Shown: positions 9,598 through 17,929, counted from the first letter of the stretch. The stretch is DNA of 64,000 nucleotides from Methylomonas fluvii (GCF_014850975.1 NZ_JACXST010000002.1:1240001-1304000), one strand, 5' to 3'. Made by a program: numbers and translations. Notes: generated by a model not told the origin, from the letters alone.

Positions 9598-10806
9598 ATG
9601 CCGCAATCGCTCGATTCCTCCCCAAACCGCCGGCGTCTGCGCTGGCTTGCCCTATTTTTAATTGCTATCGCGGTCGCCGTCGGCGGCTGGTATTTTGCCA
9701 AGCAACCGAAACGCGCCGATCAAGCCAAAGCCGATACGGTAGAAGTGACGCTGGGCGATCTGGAAGAAAACGTCACCGCCCAAGGCAAGCTGGAGCCCAA
9801 GGAATACGTGGATGTCGGCGCCCAGGTCACCGGCCAGTTGCAAAAGATTTACGTCAAGATCGGCGATAACGTCCAGGCCGGCGAATTGCTGGCGCAGATC
9901 GACCCACGCATTTACGCGGCCCGCGTTGCTGCCGACGAGGCCAATATCAAAAACTTGCAGGCGCAACAGGCCGGCCAGCAAGCGCAAGTGGTGTTTGCCC
10001 AGCAACAATACGACCGCAACCGCGAGTTGCTGCAAAGTAAAGGTATCAGCGTTCAGGACTTTCAAAACAGCGAGTTCACCTTAAAAAACGCCAAAGCCAC
10101 CGCCGAGTCGCTGCAAGCGCAGATCGAGCAAGTGCAATCGACTTTAAACGGTGACAAAACCAATCTGGGTTTCACCAAAATCTTCGCCTCGATGGACGGC
10201 ACCATGGTCGATCAAAAGGCCCGCGAAGGCCAGACTTTGAACGCCAACCAAACCACCCCAACCATTCTGCAACTGGCCAAACTGGATACGATGACAGTGC
10301 GCGCTCAAGTCGCGGAGGCCGACGTGATGCGCTTGCGTTCCGACATGCCGGTGTATTTCACCACGCTGGGCTCCGGCGAGCGGCGTTGGCAAGGCACGGT
10401 GCGGCAGATTTTGCCGACGCCGGAAGTGATCAGTAACGTGGTGCTGTACAACGTGCTGGTCGATGTCGATAACCGCGACCGGCAACTGATGACCGGCATG
10501 AGCACCCAGATGTTTTTTGTGCTGGGCAAGGCCGAGCAAGTGCCGCTGATTCCTGTGAACACATTGGGCCCACGTCAGCGTAAGGAAGATCAAGGAAACG
10601 GCCATGCTTATCAAGTGAAAGTCGTTACAGAACGAGGCGTGCAAGACAAAGTTGTGCAAATTGGTTTAAGAACCCGCCGTTTTGCCCAAGTGCTGGATGG
10701 CCTGGCCGTCGGCGACAAACTACAAATCAACGCCGGCATGGACGATAAGGCCAAAAGCCGCAAAAACAATCAAGGCTACCCCGGCGCCGGAGTACCCAGA
10801 CTATGA
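9598..10806 (+). CDS. macA: MacA-type periplasmic adaptor of a tripartite efflux pump
   Basis: 402 residues with an N-terminal membrane anchor (about 18-35), a lipoyl-like half motif (VGAQVTGQLQKIYVKIGDNVQAG), a long coiled-coil hairpin between about 105 and 185 rich in Gln and Ala, the second lipoyl half, and beta-barrel and membrane-proximal domains. This is the usual plan of MacA, which joins the MacB ABC transporter to a TolC-type channel and stimulates its ATPase. The last four bases overlap the start of macB, so translation is coupled. No strong ribosome site is visible before the ATG, so a slightly different start is possible. Confidence 0.9.
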   Translation: MPQSLDSSPNRRRLRWLALFLIAIAVAVGGWYFAKQPKRADQAKADTVEVTLGDLEENVTAQGKLEPKEYVDVGAQVTGQLQKIYVKIGDNVQAGELLAQIDPRIYAARVAADEANIKNLQAQQAGQQAQVVFAQQQYDRNRELLQSKGISVQDFQNSEFTLKNAKATAESLQAQIEQVQSTLNGDKTNLGFTKIFASMDGTMVDQKAREGQTLNANQTTPTILQLAKLDTMTVRAQVAEADVMRLRSDMPVYFTTLGSGERRWQGTVRQILPTPEVISNVVLYNVLVDVDNRDRQLMTGMSTQMFFVLGKAEQVPLIPVNTLGPRQRKEDQGNGHAYQVKVVTERGVQDKVVQIGLRTRRFAQVLDGLAVGDKLQINAGMDDKAKSRKNNQGYPGAGVPRL

Positions 10807-12737
10807 GCGTCCTACCCCTGCTGCAACTTGAGCATATTCAACGCTTTTACCCCAACGGCGACGCCATCGTCCGCGCGCTGGACGACGTCTCGCTGAGCAT
10901 TTGGCCAGGCGAATTTGTGGCCATCATCGGCCAGTCCGGTTCCGGCAAATCGACATTAATGAACCTGATCGGCTGCCTGGACAAAGCCGATGTCGGCAGC
11001 TACCAAGTGCTGGGGCAAAATGTCGCAGATTTAGACCCGGACCAACTGGCTGAGCTGCGCCGGGAAAGCTTTGGCTTTGTTTTCCAACGCTACAACCTGT
11101 TGAATACCGCGACCGCCGCCGAAAATGTGGAGATTCCGGCCTTGTACGCCGGTCTGCCCAAAGCCGAGCGCCAGCAACGCGCCTTGCAATTACTAGGCAA
11201 GTTGGGCTTGGCTGAGCGTAGCGGCCATAAACCCATGCAACTGTCCGGCGGCCAACAGCAACGGGTTGCCATTGCCCGCGCCTTGATGAACGATCCACCG
11301 GTCATCCTGGCCGACGAACCCACCGGCGCTCTGGACAGCCAAAGCGGCACAGAAGTGATGGCCTTATTGAAAGCCTTGCATCAGGAAGGCCGCACCATTT
11401 TATTGATCACCCACGACGACAAAGTCGCCGCCCACGCCCAGCGTGTCATTCACATCGCCGATGGCAAAATCGTCAGCGACGGCATCGCCAATCAAAGCGG
11501 ACAGCGATTGCCCCCGCCCCAGCACCGTGGCATCGGCGCGGCTGGGTTGCTCGCCGAACTGGGCGAAGCCGCCAAAACCGCGCTGCGTTCATTACGCGCC
11601 AATTTATTTCGTACCGCCCTCACCTTGCTGGGCATTGTGATCGGCGTCGCCGCGGTGGTGACGATGCTGGCGGTCGGCCAGGGCAGCCAGGAAAAAGTGC
11701 TGGATCAGATGCGGGCGATGGGCACCAACACCTTGTCCATTCGCCCCGGCCTGACCGGCTTTCGCGGCGGCGACGTGGCGACGCTAACGCTGGCCGACGC
11801 CGACGCCATTGCCGAGCTGGACAATGTCGAATCGGCCTCGCCGGAACGCAACAGCCGTTTGACGGTGCGTTATGGTTCGATTGATTATTCAACCAGTGTG
11901 CAAGGCGTTGCGCCCAGCATGCCCTCGGTGCGCGACTGGCCGGTCGGCAGCGGCGACTTCTTCGACGAACGCGACCAACGCCGCTATGCGCCGGTGATGG
12001 TGCTGGGCGAAACGGTGCGCAAACTGCTGTTTGTGGAAGGCGAAGACCCTATCGGCCGCTTTGTGATGATAGGCAATATTCCGTTTGAAGTGATCGGCGT
12101 GATGTCACCCAAAGGCGCCGATGCGACGGGAAGCGACCGCGACGATGGTGTGTTCGTGCCGATCAGCACCGGTTTGATTCGGCTGTTTGGGCAGAAATAT
12201 CTGGGCGGCATCGCCGTCAAGGTCCGCGATTTAAGCCAAATCGACGCTACTCAACAAGCCATCAGCGACTTGTTGATCGCCCGCCACCAGACCGAGGATT
12301 TTCGCATCCGCAACATGGCCTCCATCATCGAATCGGCCACCGAAACCCAAAATACCTTTACCCTGATGCTGGGCATCGTCGCCGCCATTTCCTTGCTGGT
12401 CGGCGGCATTGGCGTGATGAACATCATGCTGGTCAGCGTCACTGAGCGTACCCGGGAGATTGGTATCCGCATCGCCACCGGCGCCCGCCGCCGCGACATT
12501 TTGCTGCAATTTAATACAGAGGCCGCCGTGGTCTGCACCCTGGGCGGGCTGATGGGCGTATTGCTGGGCTTTGCCGCCGGCTATGTGCTGAAGTATTTTG
12601 ACATGGCGGTATTGTTCTCGCCGCTACCGGCGATATTGGCCTTCTCCTGCGCCTTCGGCACCGGCTTGCTGTTTGGTTATTTACCGGCCCGCAAAGCTGC
12701 TCATCTGGACCCGGTCGTGGCCTTGGCGGCGGAATGA
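10803..12737 (+). CDS. macB: MacB-type ABC transporter, fused ATPase and permease
   Basis: 644 residues. The N-terminal ATPase has Walker [10 protein letters not shown] (about 43-51), signature [15 protein letters not shown] (about 145-159) and Walker [13 protein letters not shown] (about 168-179). The first membrane helix is near 270-292, followed by a periplasmic domain of about 230 residues, then three helices near 520-545, 573-596 and 604-626. This four-helix plan with a large periplasmic domain is that of MacB, which drives export of macrolides, lipopeptides or haem precursors through a TolC channel by a mechanotransmission cycle. It overlaps macA before it and the outer-membrane factor after it by four bases each (ATGA). 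Confidence 0.95.
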   Translation: MSVLPLLQLEHIQRFYPNGDAIVRALDDVSLSIWPGEFVAIIGQSGSGKSTLMNLIGCLDKADVGSYQVLGQNVADLDPDQLAELRRESFGFVFQRYNLLNTATAAENVEIPALYAGLPKAERQQRALQLLGKLGLAERSGHKPMQLSGGQQQRVAIARALMNDPPVILADEPTGALDSQSGTEVMALLKALHQEGRTILLITHDDKVAAHAQRVIHIADGKIVSDGIANQSGQRLPPPQHRGIGAAGLLAELGEAAKTALRSLRANLFRTALTLLGIVIGVAAVVTMLAVGQGSQEKVLDQMRAMGTNTLSIRPGLTGFRGGDVATLTLADADAIAELDNVESASPERNSRLTVRYGSIDYSTSVQGVAPSMPSVRDWPVGSGDFFDERDQRRYAPVMVLGETVRKLLFVEGEDPIGRFVMIGNIPFEVIGVMSPKGADATGSDRDDGVFVPISTGLIRLFGQKYLGGIAVKVRDLSQIDATQQAISDLLIARHQTEDFRIRNMASIIESATETQNTFTLMLGIVAAISLLVGGIGVMNIMLVSVTERTREIGIRIATGARRRDILLQFNTEAAVVCTLGGLMGVLLGFAAGYVLKYFDMAVLFSPLPAILAFSCAFGTGLLFGYLPARKAAHLDPVVALAAE

Positions 12738-14128
12738 GGATGCATCATCCCGCTCGCTTGTTAATAGCCAGTTTGCTGAGCGTCTCGGCCGGCTGCAATT
12801 TACTGACCGAATACCAACGCCCCGTCGTGGAAACCCCTGCGCAATGGAGGGAGGCCGAACAAGCCAACACCACCAACATCAATCCGCAATGGTGGCAGGC
12901 GTTTGCCAGCGAACAGTTAAACCGGCTGATGGCCGACGCGCTAGCCTATAACAACGACTTGAACGCCGCCCGCCAGCGGATCGAACAAGCCCGCGCCCAG
13001 GCCCGCATCGCCGGTGCCGGACTGTGGCCAGCCGCGACCCTGAACGGCGATTTTACCGACACCCGCAACAACGCCAGCGACACCCAAAAAACCAGCGGTC
13101 AGTTGGACATTGCTTACGAAGTGGATTTGTGGGGCGCCAACCGAGCCCGGCGCGATGCCGGCAGCGCGCGGCTGCTCAGCCAGGTGTTCGCCCGCGATGC
13201 CTTACAATTGGTGGTGATGGCCGATGTCGGCCAGGCCTACTTCAATTTGCTGGCCATTATGGAGCGGCGGCAAATCGCCAGCGACTTTTTGGATACGGTT
13301 ACTGCGATTTTGACCATCGTCGAAGCCCGGCAGCGGGCCGGCGCCGCTTACGAGCTGGAAGTGGCGCAGCAACGCACCGCCCAAGCCAACGCCCGCGCCA
13401 ACCTTGATTTACTGACGCAACAGCAAAACCTGGCGGCAAACACCCTGGCTATTTTGCTGGGCCATCCGCCGCAACATCTAGTGCTGGCGCCAGCGCAATT
13501 CGCCACACTAAGCGTACCGGCAATCGCCGCAGAGCAACCGGCCTCGCTGTTGCAACGTCGGCCCGACATCGGCCAGTTAGAGATGGAGTTGATCGCCGCC
13601 AATGCCGACATCGCCGTGGCCCGTGCGGCGTTTTATCCCAAACTGCAACTCAGCCTGAGCAGCGTGCTATCCAATCCGCAACCGGCCGGCGTCGCGGCCA
13701 GTCTGGCGGCCGGCCTGACCCAACCTTTGTTCCAGGGCGGCCGCCTGGAAGGCGCCCTGGGCAACGCCCTGGCAACGAATGCCGAATTGGTGGAAAACTA
13801 CCGGAAAACCGTATTGACCGCCTTCAAGGAAGTCGAAGACGCGGCCACCATCTACGCCAATTCCAGCCGCCGCCTGCAAGCCCTGCAACACGCCGCCGCC
13901 CAAGCCAAACTGGCCTACGACATCTCGCAAAACCGCTACCGGCTCGGCGCAGTCGATTACCAGGCCCTACTTAACACGCAAAGCAGCTACCTGACCACCG
14001 AAAACAGCCGGGTACAAGCCAGATTGGACGTGCTGGTCGCCCAAGTGCAGATGTATAAGGCGCTGGGGGGTGGTTGGGCGTTGAGTGAGCAGAATACGGA
14101 TTTGTCGGCTGTGGGGCCGGGGCCATAA
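12734..14128 (+). CDS. NodT/TolC-family outer membrane efflux lipoprotein
   Basis: 464 residues with a lipoprotein signal ending LSVSAGC. Two internally similar halves each hold long helices with Asn/Ala-rich heptads (ADALAYNNDLNAARQRIEQARAQARIA and the later matching stretch around AFKEVEDAATIYANSSRRLQAL), the mark of the OEP fold that trimerises into a trans-periplasmic tunnel. It supplies the outer-membrane exit for MacA-MacB. Its ATG overlaps the macB stop. A strong hairpin follows the gene and closes the operon. Confidence 0.92.
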   Translation: MRMHHPARLLIASLLSVSAGCNLLTEYQRPVVETPAQWREAEQANTTNINPQWWQAFASEQLNRLMADALAYNNDLNAARQRIEQARAQARIAGAGLWPAATLNGDFTDTRNNASDTQKTSGQLDIAYEVDLWGANRARRDAGSARLLSQVFARDALQLVVMADVGQAYFNLLAIMERRQIASDFLDTVTAILTIVEARQRAGAAYELEVAQQRTAQANARANLDLLTQQQNLAANTLAILLGHPPQHLVLAPAQFATLSVPAIAAEQPASLLQRRPDIGQLEMELIAANADIAVARAAFYPKLQLSLSSVLSNPQPAGVAASLAAGLTQPLFQGGRLEGALGNALATNAELVENYRKTVLTAFKEVEDAATIYANSSRRLQALQHAAAQAKLAYDISQNRYRLGAVDYQALLNTQSSYLTTENSRVQARLDVLVAQVQMYKALGGGWALSEQNTDLSAVGPGP

Positions 14129-14166
14129 CCAGATGGGAATGCGGCGCGATGCCCTCTGGTTATTTT
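14125..14166 (+). terminator. probable terminator of the macAB-outer membrane factor operon
   Basis: ATAACCAGA-T-GGG pairs with CCCTCTGGTTAT: a 12-bp stem with one bulged base, overlapping the stop codon region, followed by TTTT. The stem is stable; the T-run is short. Confidence 0.65.
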
Positions 14167-14416
14167 GCCCTAAGGGGGTTACGGTTTAAAAGTCTTGAGG
14201 GAATGACTTTGCCGTTAGGCCACTGCATAATACGGTTGTCGAAAAGACTGGCATCCCGTGTTTGACGGATTTATCCAGGGAATTAGGATCGGCTAAATTT
14301 TGATAACAGATTGAAAAAACCATGATTTTTTTAAAAAAGGATTAGACCGCTGTTTGATGCAATGTTTTGCGTCATTTATGATGGCTAATTCTAGTTATGT
14401 TGCTTGAGGTTAAGTC

Positions 14417-15475
14417 ATGACGTACTGTCTAGGATGGAAATATGGCGGTTCCGTCTATCTGATCGCAGATAGCGCTGCCACGGGATTTGCGCATCCGCAT
14501 GCGGCACGTTCCAGCTTCGATGAATTACACGACAGCGTAAGAGGCGAATTCGTCCAAGAATCTTTGTTGAAGCTGGTTAGGCTTAGCGATAAGCGTGCTG
14601 CCACGTACTCTGGCGATGTGGCAATAGCCACCGATTTGCTTTCAATCCTGAAGCAGCGCTGCGAATACGGAGACAGTATTCAGATTGCCTTAACCTCGGC
14701 TGCAGCCAGCGTTGGTCCGTTCACTTCGGAAAGACCGGTTTCTCTTCTCATCGCTGAACATGGGGAGCAAGGGCCTAGCCTGAAGCTTTGGCACTCAGTT
14801 CAACCTGGCGACATTAGCGAAGTTGCTATCGGCGAAATTGGCAGTCTACAAACCTACCATTCGGATTTCGCAAAGACTGCTTTGTCGTTGCTGTGCAGAG
14901 GTAATATTGAAGAGAGGCGCCTGCTTCCAATCGTGAGCGCTGTCGTCCAGACATACGGGGTCCACGACAACCTCATTCAACAAAACATCGGTGGATTGAT
15001 ATTCGGCCTTCAGGTGTGTTCCGAGGGTGTTGTGTGGCAGGAAGACACCAATTACTTTCTGTATCCGGACACCATATCACCGCTGACATATGTATCGGCA
15101 TTCGCCCGTGATGATGTCGTAGTTGTAAATTCGTCAGTAACCAATGCAACCAGTTGCTTTTCAAATTCAGTCAACACCGTAGAGATCTCCGAATGGTTTG
15201 GCAAATGGGATGGGTACATTCAATCTCATATCAACTCGAACAACTACAGATACTGGGTATTCATAAGTTCTGCAAGGAAGGTCATAACGATTGTTCGACT
15301 TGAGGATTTAACAGCGGACAATCAATATTTTTCACTCACATTCCAAGGAAATGGCAAGTTTGATTTGGGGATTAGCCCCACTCTTAGGGATGCGCTTCTC
15401 GCGCCTATTGACCCGCAGGGCCATGACGCCATTCCTTTTAGGTTGAAATTCCTTAATGGCAAACCAACTCGATAA
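14417..15475 (+). CDS. Ntn-hydrolase (proteasome beta/HslV/Anbu-like) fold protein of unknown role
   Basis: 352 residues. The N-terminus reads MTYCLGWKYGG...LIADSA, which parallels proteasome beta, HslV and Anbu subunits: Met removal would expose Thr2 as the nucleophile, Asp18 falls exactly where Asp17 lies in mature beta subunits, and Lys52 in LLKLVRLSDK matches the catalytic Lys33 segment, followed by a TYSGDVAIATDLL helix start like the AGxxxDA block of that family. The second half (about 190-352) is not recognised. There is no partner unfoldase nearby. A GAGG site sits 8 bp before the ATG. The gene lies in a mobile-element island and its codon use is less GC-rich than its neighbours. The fold call is inference from motif order; activity is unknown. 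Confidence 0.5.
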   Translation: MTYCLGWKYGGSVYLIADSAATGFAHPHAARSSFDELHDSVRGEFVQESLLKLVRLSDKRAATYSGDVAIATDLLSILKQRCEYGDSIQIALTSAAASVGPFTSERPVSLLIAEHGEQGPSLKLWHSVQPGDISEVAIGEIGSLQTYHSDFAKTALSLLCRGNIEERRLLPIVSAVVQTYGVHDNLIQQNIGGLIFGLQVCSEGVVWQEDTNYFLYPDTISPLTYVSAFARDDVVVVNSSVTNATSCFSNSVNTVEISEWFGKWDGYIQSHINSNNYRYWVFISSARKVITIVRLEDLTADNQYFSLTFQGNGKFDLGISPTLRDALLAPIDPQGHDAIPFRLKFLNGKPTR

Positions 15476-15501
15476 CGTGCGCGAAATCCTGGCGAAAATA
15501 G
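15470..15501 (+). repeat. REP-leader repeat, left copy beside the IS110 element
   Basis: A 32-base sequence starting CGATAACGTGCGC is matched, with two substitutions, at 16971-17002. The right copy runs on into a REP hairpin; this left copy stops at ATAG, where the IS110-side sequence begins. A shorter relative lies at 17104-17124. Confidence 0.6.
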
Positions 15502-15524
15502 CCATGTAGATACCGTCTTAAAAG

Positions 15525-16511
15525 TCAACTGTGGAGAGCGTAATCGACCCGGTAAGGCTCACGAGTTTTCAAGACGCCAAAGCACAAATGCACGAGTTTG
15601 CGCATGGCGCCACCGAGAGCCGACATTTTTGATTTACCGCGTGCTTGCAAGCGCAAATAGAGTGCTTTGAGGTGCGGATTGTATTGAACGCCGACTACGG
15701 CAGCCATATAGAGGATGGCCCGCATACGGGCCGGCCCGGCTTTGGATAGTCTGGGTCGCCCTTGAATCGACGAACCGGACTGTCGCTCCACGGGCACCAA
15801 CCCCAGGTAAGCGGCCAGTTGTTCGGCGGATTGAAAGCGATGATTGTGCATGACCGCTAACAAGTGATTGCTAACCTGGGGACCGACGCCGGGAATACTG
15901 ATTAACAGCATCCGGTCCGCTTTCAGTTCAGGGTACTGATCGATATGGTCGTCGATGTCGATCTGGAGTTTAGCGAGTTGTGCTTCCAGGAAGGTAATAG
16001 AGTCGAGCAAGGACTGGTGAATCAGTGCCGGGGTATCGGTGGCCTGGGCTTTTTCGAGGCGGTTGCGCTCACGTTGCAAATCCTGGGCAATCGCTTCGCG
16101 GCGGGATAGCAGGGCTTGCAACGTGCGAGCTTCTGGGGTTGGAGGTGTCCAAGGCTTGGGATTCAACAACGCGCCGTAACGGGCCAACACCAGGCTATCA
16201 ACGCCGTCGGTTTTGGTGCGCACACCCAGGCTGCGGCCAAAATCCTTGACCTGTGCCGGGTTCACGATAGACACCGTTACCCCTGCATCCGCTAAGGCTA
16301 AGGCGGCCTGCTCGTGGTAAACGCCCGTGCCTTCGAGAATGGCATGCAATTCTTGTGGACACACGCGTTGTTTGGCGCACCAAGTCAGCAGATCGTCGAA
16401 GCCCGTTTTGGAATTGGCAACGGATTTGGCGCGACGTTTATTGATGCAGGTGTCCAGCAACAGACTACAGTCGAGCTTGGCTTTAGAGACATCGATACCG
16501 ATAAAAAACAT
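15525..16511 (-). CDS. IS110-family DEDD transposase/recombinase
   Basis: 328 residues from the chosen start, MFFIGIDVSK, which is the conserved family N-terminus; the frame is open 15 codons further but those residues are not typical. The RuvC-like acidic set is complete: Asp7, Glu60 in ILEGTGVY, and Asp102/Asp105 in TKTDGVDSLVLA. The C-terminal domain begins at MLLISIPGVGP (about 201) and has RQSGSS (Ser245-248), where the family's catalytic Ser lies. IS110 recombinases use an RNA-guided (bridge RNA) mechanism to join donor and target. The gene looks intact, so the element may be active. Confidence 0.93.
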   Translation of the reverse strand: MFFIGIDVSKAKLDCSLLLDTCINKRRAKSVANSKTGFDDLLTWCAKQRVCPQELHAILEGTGVYHEQAALALADAGVTVSIVNPAQVKDFGRSLGVRTKTDGVDSLVLARYGALLNPKPWTPPTPEARTLQALLSRREAIAQDLQRERNRLEKAQATDTPALIHQSLLDSITFLEAQLAKLQIDIDDHIDQYPELKADRMLLISIPGVGPQVSNHLLAVMHNHRFQSAEQLAAYLGLVPVERQSGSSIQGRPRLSKAGPARMRAILYMAAVVGVQYNPHLKALYLRLQARGKSKMSALGGAMRKLVHLCFGVLKTREPYRVDYALHS

Positions 16512-16572
16512 AAGGCAACTCAGTGTGAAGAAACAAAATAAACCAACTGAGCCCACTTGCCTTGTGCATGCA

Positions 16573-16728
16573 GGGTCATTGCCCTTGGCTACCGTTCAGT
16601 GTCTTCGTTGGCGTCAGAAGTGAGACAGAAGGCTTAATCTACATGCCAAGGTCGAACCTTAAGGGTACGCACAAGCTCTTTCTGTCTCAGTGCCAAGGTA
16701 GCTAACCATGGCGAGAAGTAAGATACAA
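16573..16728 (-). ncRNA. candidate IS110 bridge-RNA unit, copy 1 of a 156-bp tandem duplication
   Basis: This lies 61 bases upstream of the transposase start. It holds nested inverted repeats: an outer pair 16585-16593/16697-16705 and an inner perfect 10-bp pair, TGAGACAGAA at 16621-16630 with TTCTGTCTCA at 16680-16689, leaving a 49-base loop. Size, place and folding suit the bridge RNA of IS110 elements. The unit is repeated exactly in the next 156 bases. The RNA itself is not proven. Confidence 0.5.
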
Positions 16729-16884
16729 GGGTCATTGCCCTTGGCTACCGTTCAGTGTCTTCGTTGGCGTCAGAAGTGAGACAGAAGGCTTAATCTACAT
16801 GCCAAGGTCGAACCTTAAGGGTACGCACAAGCTCTTTCTGTCTCAGTGCCAAGGTAGCTAACCATGGCGAGAAGTAAGATACAA
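16729..16884 (-). ncRNA. candidate IS110 bridge-RNA unit, copy 2 of the tandem duplication
   Basis: Identical base for base, as far as I can read it, to 16573-16728, including both inverted repeat pairs. It is the outer copy, abutting the flanking DNA. Its loop contains AAGGGTACGCAC (16817-16828), also found right after the unit at 16883-16894. Confidence 0.5.
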
Positions 16885-16885
16885 G

Positions 16886-16902
16886 GGTACGCACCGCGTA
16901 CC
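16886..16902. repeat. short palindrome GGTACGC-ACC-GCGTACC, copy 1
   Basis: A perfect 7-bp stem with a 3-base loop. The same stem with loop GAT recurs at 16937-16953. It sits exactly at the outer edge of the IS110 non-coding end. Confidence 0.6.
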
Positions 16903-16936
16903 TTATTTGAACTTGAGTTATATCCAAAAACTGAAA

Positions 16937-16953
16937 GGTACGCGATGCGTACC
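16937..16953. repeat. short palindrome GGTACGC-GAT-GCGTACC, copy 2
   Basis: It has the same 7-bp arms as the palindrome 51 bases to its left, with a different 3-base loop. Both are flanked by purine-rich AAGG on the left, suggesting a small repeat family separate from the REPs. Confidence 0.6.
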
Positions 16954-16970
16954 CTACCTCTCAATTAACA

Positions 16971-17061
16971 CGATAACGTGCGCTAAATCCCGGCGAAAAT
17001 AGGATGCTGCCGTTAGGCGCATCGATCGCGACCGTTGCGCCTCGCATGGCTCGGCACAACC
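16971..17061. repeat. BIME-like pair of inverted REP hairpins with leader repeat
   Basis: It begins with the 32-base leader (CGATAACGTGCGC...), then a REP hairpin at 17003-17023 (GATGC...GCATC arms), then a second REP in opposite orientation at 17034-17060 with GTTGTGCC/GGCGCAAC-type arms. Read in reverse, the second unit again starts AAAATAGG, as the first does. Two REPs head to head make a BIME. Confidence 0.6.
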
Positions 17062-17124
17062 TATTTTGGACTGTTGCGAATAATGACAACGCGGGGGTTC
17101 AATGCGATAACCTTCGCTAAATAG

Positions 17125-17150
17125 GATGTGCCGACGCCAGGAGGCGCATC
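17125..17150 (+). repeat. REP hairpin just downstream of the RAYT gene
   Basis: The arms GATGTGCC and GGCGCATC (one G-T pair) enclose a 10-base loop. It ends 7 bases beyond the RAYT stop codon. The inverted copy at 17709-17734 matches it at 24 of 26 bases, both differences being in the loop. Confidence 0.75.
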
Positions 17151-17157
17151 TGTCGAG

Positions 17158-17688
17158 TTACTCGATGCCTTTAATATCAAGCGCTTCGCTCTTCCCCCAA
17201 TTTTCTTCATAAACACCCTGTTTCACAAAACGGTGGAAGCTTGAATATTGCCAATCGATTACGTTTTTTACATGGCCGTGCTTTACCGGATTCCAATGAA
17301 TATAATCGACATGGCGATTGTAATCATCCTGGTCTTCGATCAAATGCGCCCACAACCGGCGTTGCCAAATACCTCGTTCGCGGCGTTTTTGACGGCTTTT
17401 TGAAATTCGTTCTCCATGGTCAATTGACCTGGAAAACCGTCCTTTCAACATATTCCATCTGACAGAGAAATCACCGTCATCGGGCGGCAATGTCCAAATA
17501 CAATGCAAATGATCAGGCATGATGACGATGGCATCAATATGAAAAGGTTTGCGTTGTTTTACATAGCGAAAGACATTTCGCAATTCATCAATCTTATCAA
17601 TCAGCAGTTGATTGTTTTTCCGCTCCTCAAGATTGACGGTGAAAAACCACATGGCGTTGGGTATGTAAAATCGGCGGTATTCTGTCAT
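17158..17688 (-). CDS. REP-associated tyrosine transposase (RAYT)
   Basis: 176 residues of the Y1_Tnp/HUH single-strand nuclease type. The HUH motif is MPDHLHCIW (His60 and His62) and the catalytic tyrosine is Tyr129 in DYIHWNPVKHG, the family signature. RAYTs act on REP hairpins and probably spread them round the genome. Here REP units lie within 10 bases of the stop and about 20 bases of the start, in opposite orientation, as expected for a REPtron. No clear Shine-Dalgarno site is seen before the ATG. The gene seems intact. Confidence 0.92.
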   Translation of the reverse strand: MTEYRRFYIPNAMWFFTVNLEERKNNQLLIDKIDELRNVFRYVKQRKPFHIDAIVIMPDHLHCIWTLPPDDGDFSVRWNMLKGRFSRSIDHGERISKSRQKRRERGIWQRRLWAHLIEDQDDYNRHVDYIHWNPVKHGHVKNVIDWQYSSFHRFVKQGVYEENWGKSEALDIKGIE

Positions 17689-17708
17689 GGCGTAATTGTT
17701 ACACTATC

Positions 17709-17734
17709 GATGCGCCTCCTATCGTCGGCACATC
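17709..17734 (-). repeat. REP hairpin just upstream of the RAYT gene, inverted copy
   Basis: This is the reverse complement of the REP at 17125-17150 apart from two loop bases. Together they bracket the transposase gene. Confidence 0.75.
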
Positions 17735-17746
17735 CTATAGGCTAAG

Positions 17747-17929
17747 TTAGTCGATTACACATACATCCAGAAATTCACCGTCAGCCGCATAAAGCGCATA
17801 TTCACCATCGCCCACCACGATAACGACTTTTCCGGGATTATCGAACAGCGCAGCGTGATTTCGAAGGGCATCCGGTAGACACGGATCATCAATATCTACC
17901 AATTCTTCGCCTTCCCAATCTTCATTCAT
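17747..17929 (-). CDS. small acidic hypothetical protein
   Basis: 60 residues, very acidic at the N-terminus (MNEDWEGEELVDIDD), then a beta-like stretch KVVIVVGDGEYALYAADGEFLDVCVID. A good GAGAGGG site lies about 5-8 bases before the ATG, which supports real translation. I do not recognise a family. It lies between the RAYT REP and the glycosylase gene on the same strand as both. It could be an accessory or regulatory protein; no function is assigned. Confidence 0.45.
   Translation of the reverse strand: MNEDWEGEELVDIDDPCLPDALRNHAALFDNPGKVVIVVGDGEYALYAADGEFLDVCVID

Larger units (their letters stand above)
16573..16884. repeat. perfect 2 x 156-bp direct tandem repeat
   Basis: Copy 1 is 16573-16728 and copy 2 is 16729-16884, with no spacer and no mismatch seen. 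A third copy does not follow; only the first four bases (GGGT) continue. Exact identity means the duplication is recent or kept by conversion. Confidence 0.95.
15501..16890 (-). mobile_element. IS110-family insertion sequence, approximate limits
   Basis: It contains one transposase gene (15525-16511, minus strand) and about 375 bases of non-coding DNA upstream of its start, as in the IS110 group where the left end carries the bridge RNA. IS110 elements lack clear terminal inverted repeats and make little or no target duplication, so the ends given are estimates: the left one where the REP-leader repeat is interrupted, the right one where the second 156-bp unit ends. The non-coding end holds two exact 156-bp tandem units. 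Confidence 0.65.

Noticed and set aside
14129-14416. Possible small gene or tRNA between the efflux operon and the proteasome-like gene
   Set aside because: Apart from the terminator hairpin at its start there is no open frame with a ribosome site and no cloverleaf.
16573-16884. Tandem repeat as a CRISPR array
   Set aside because: Only two units of 156 bp, with no spacers and no cas genes; it is tied to the IS110 transposase.
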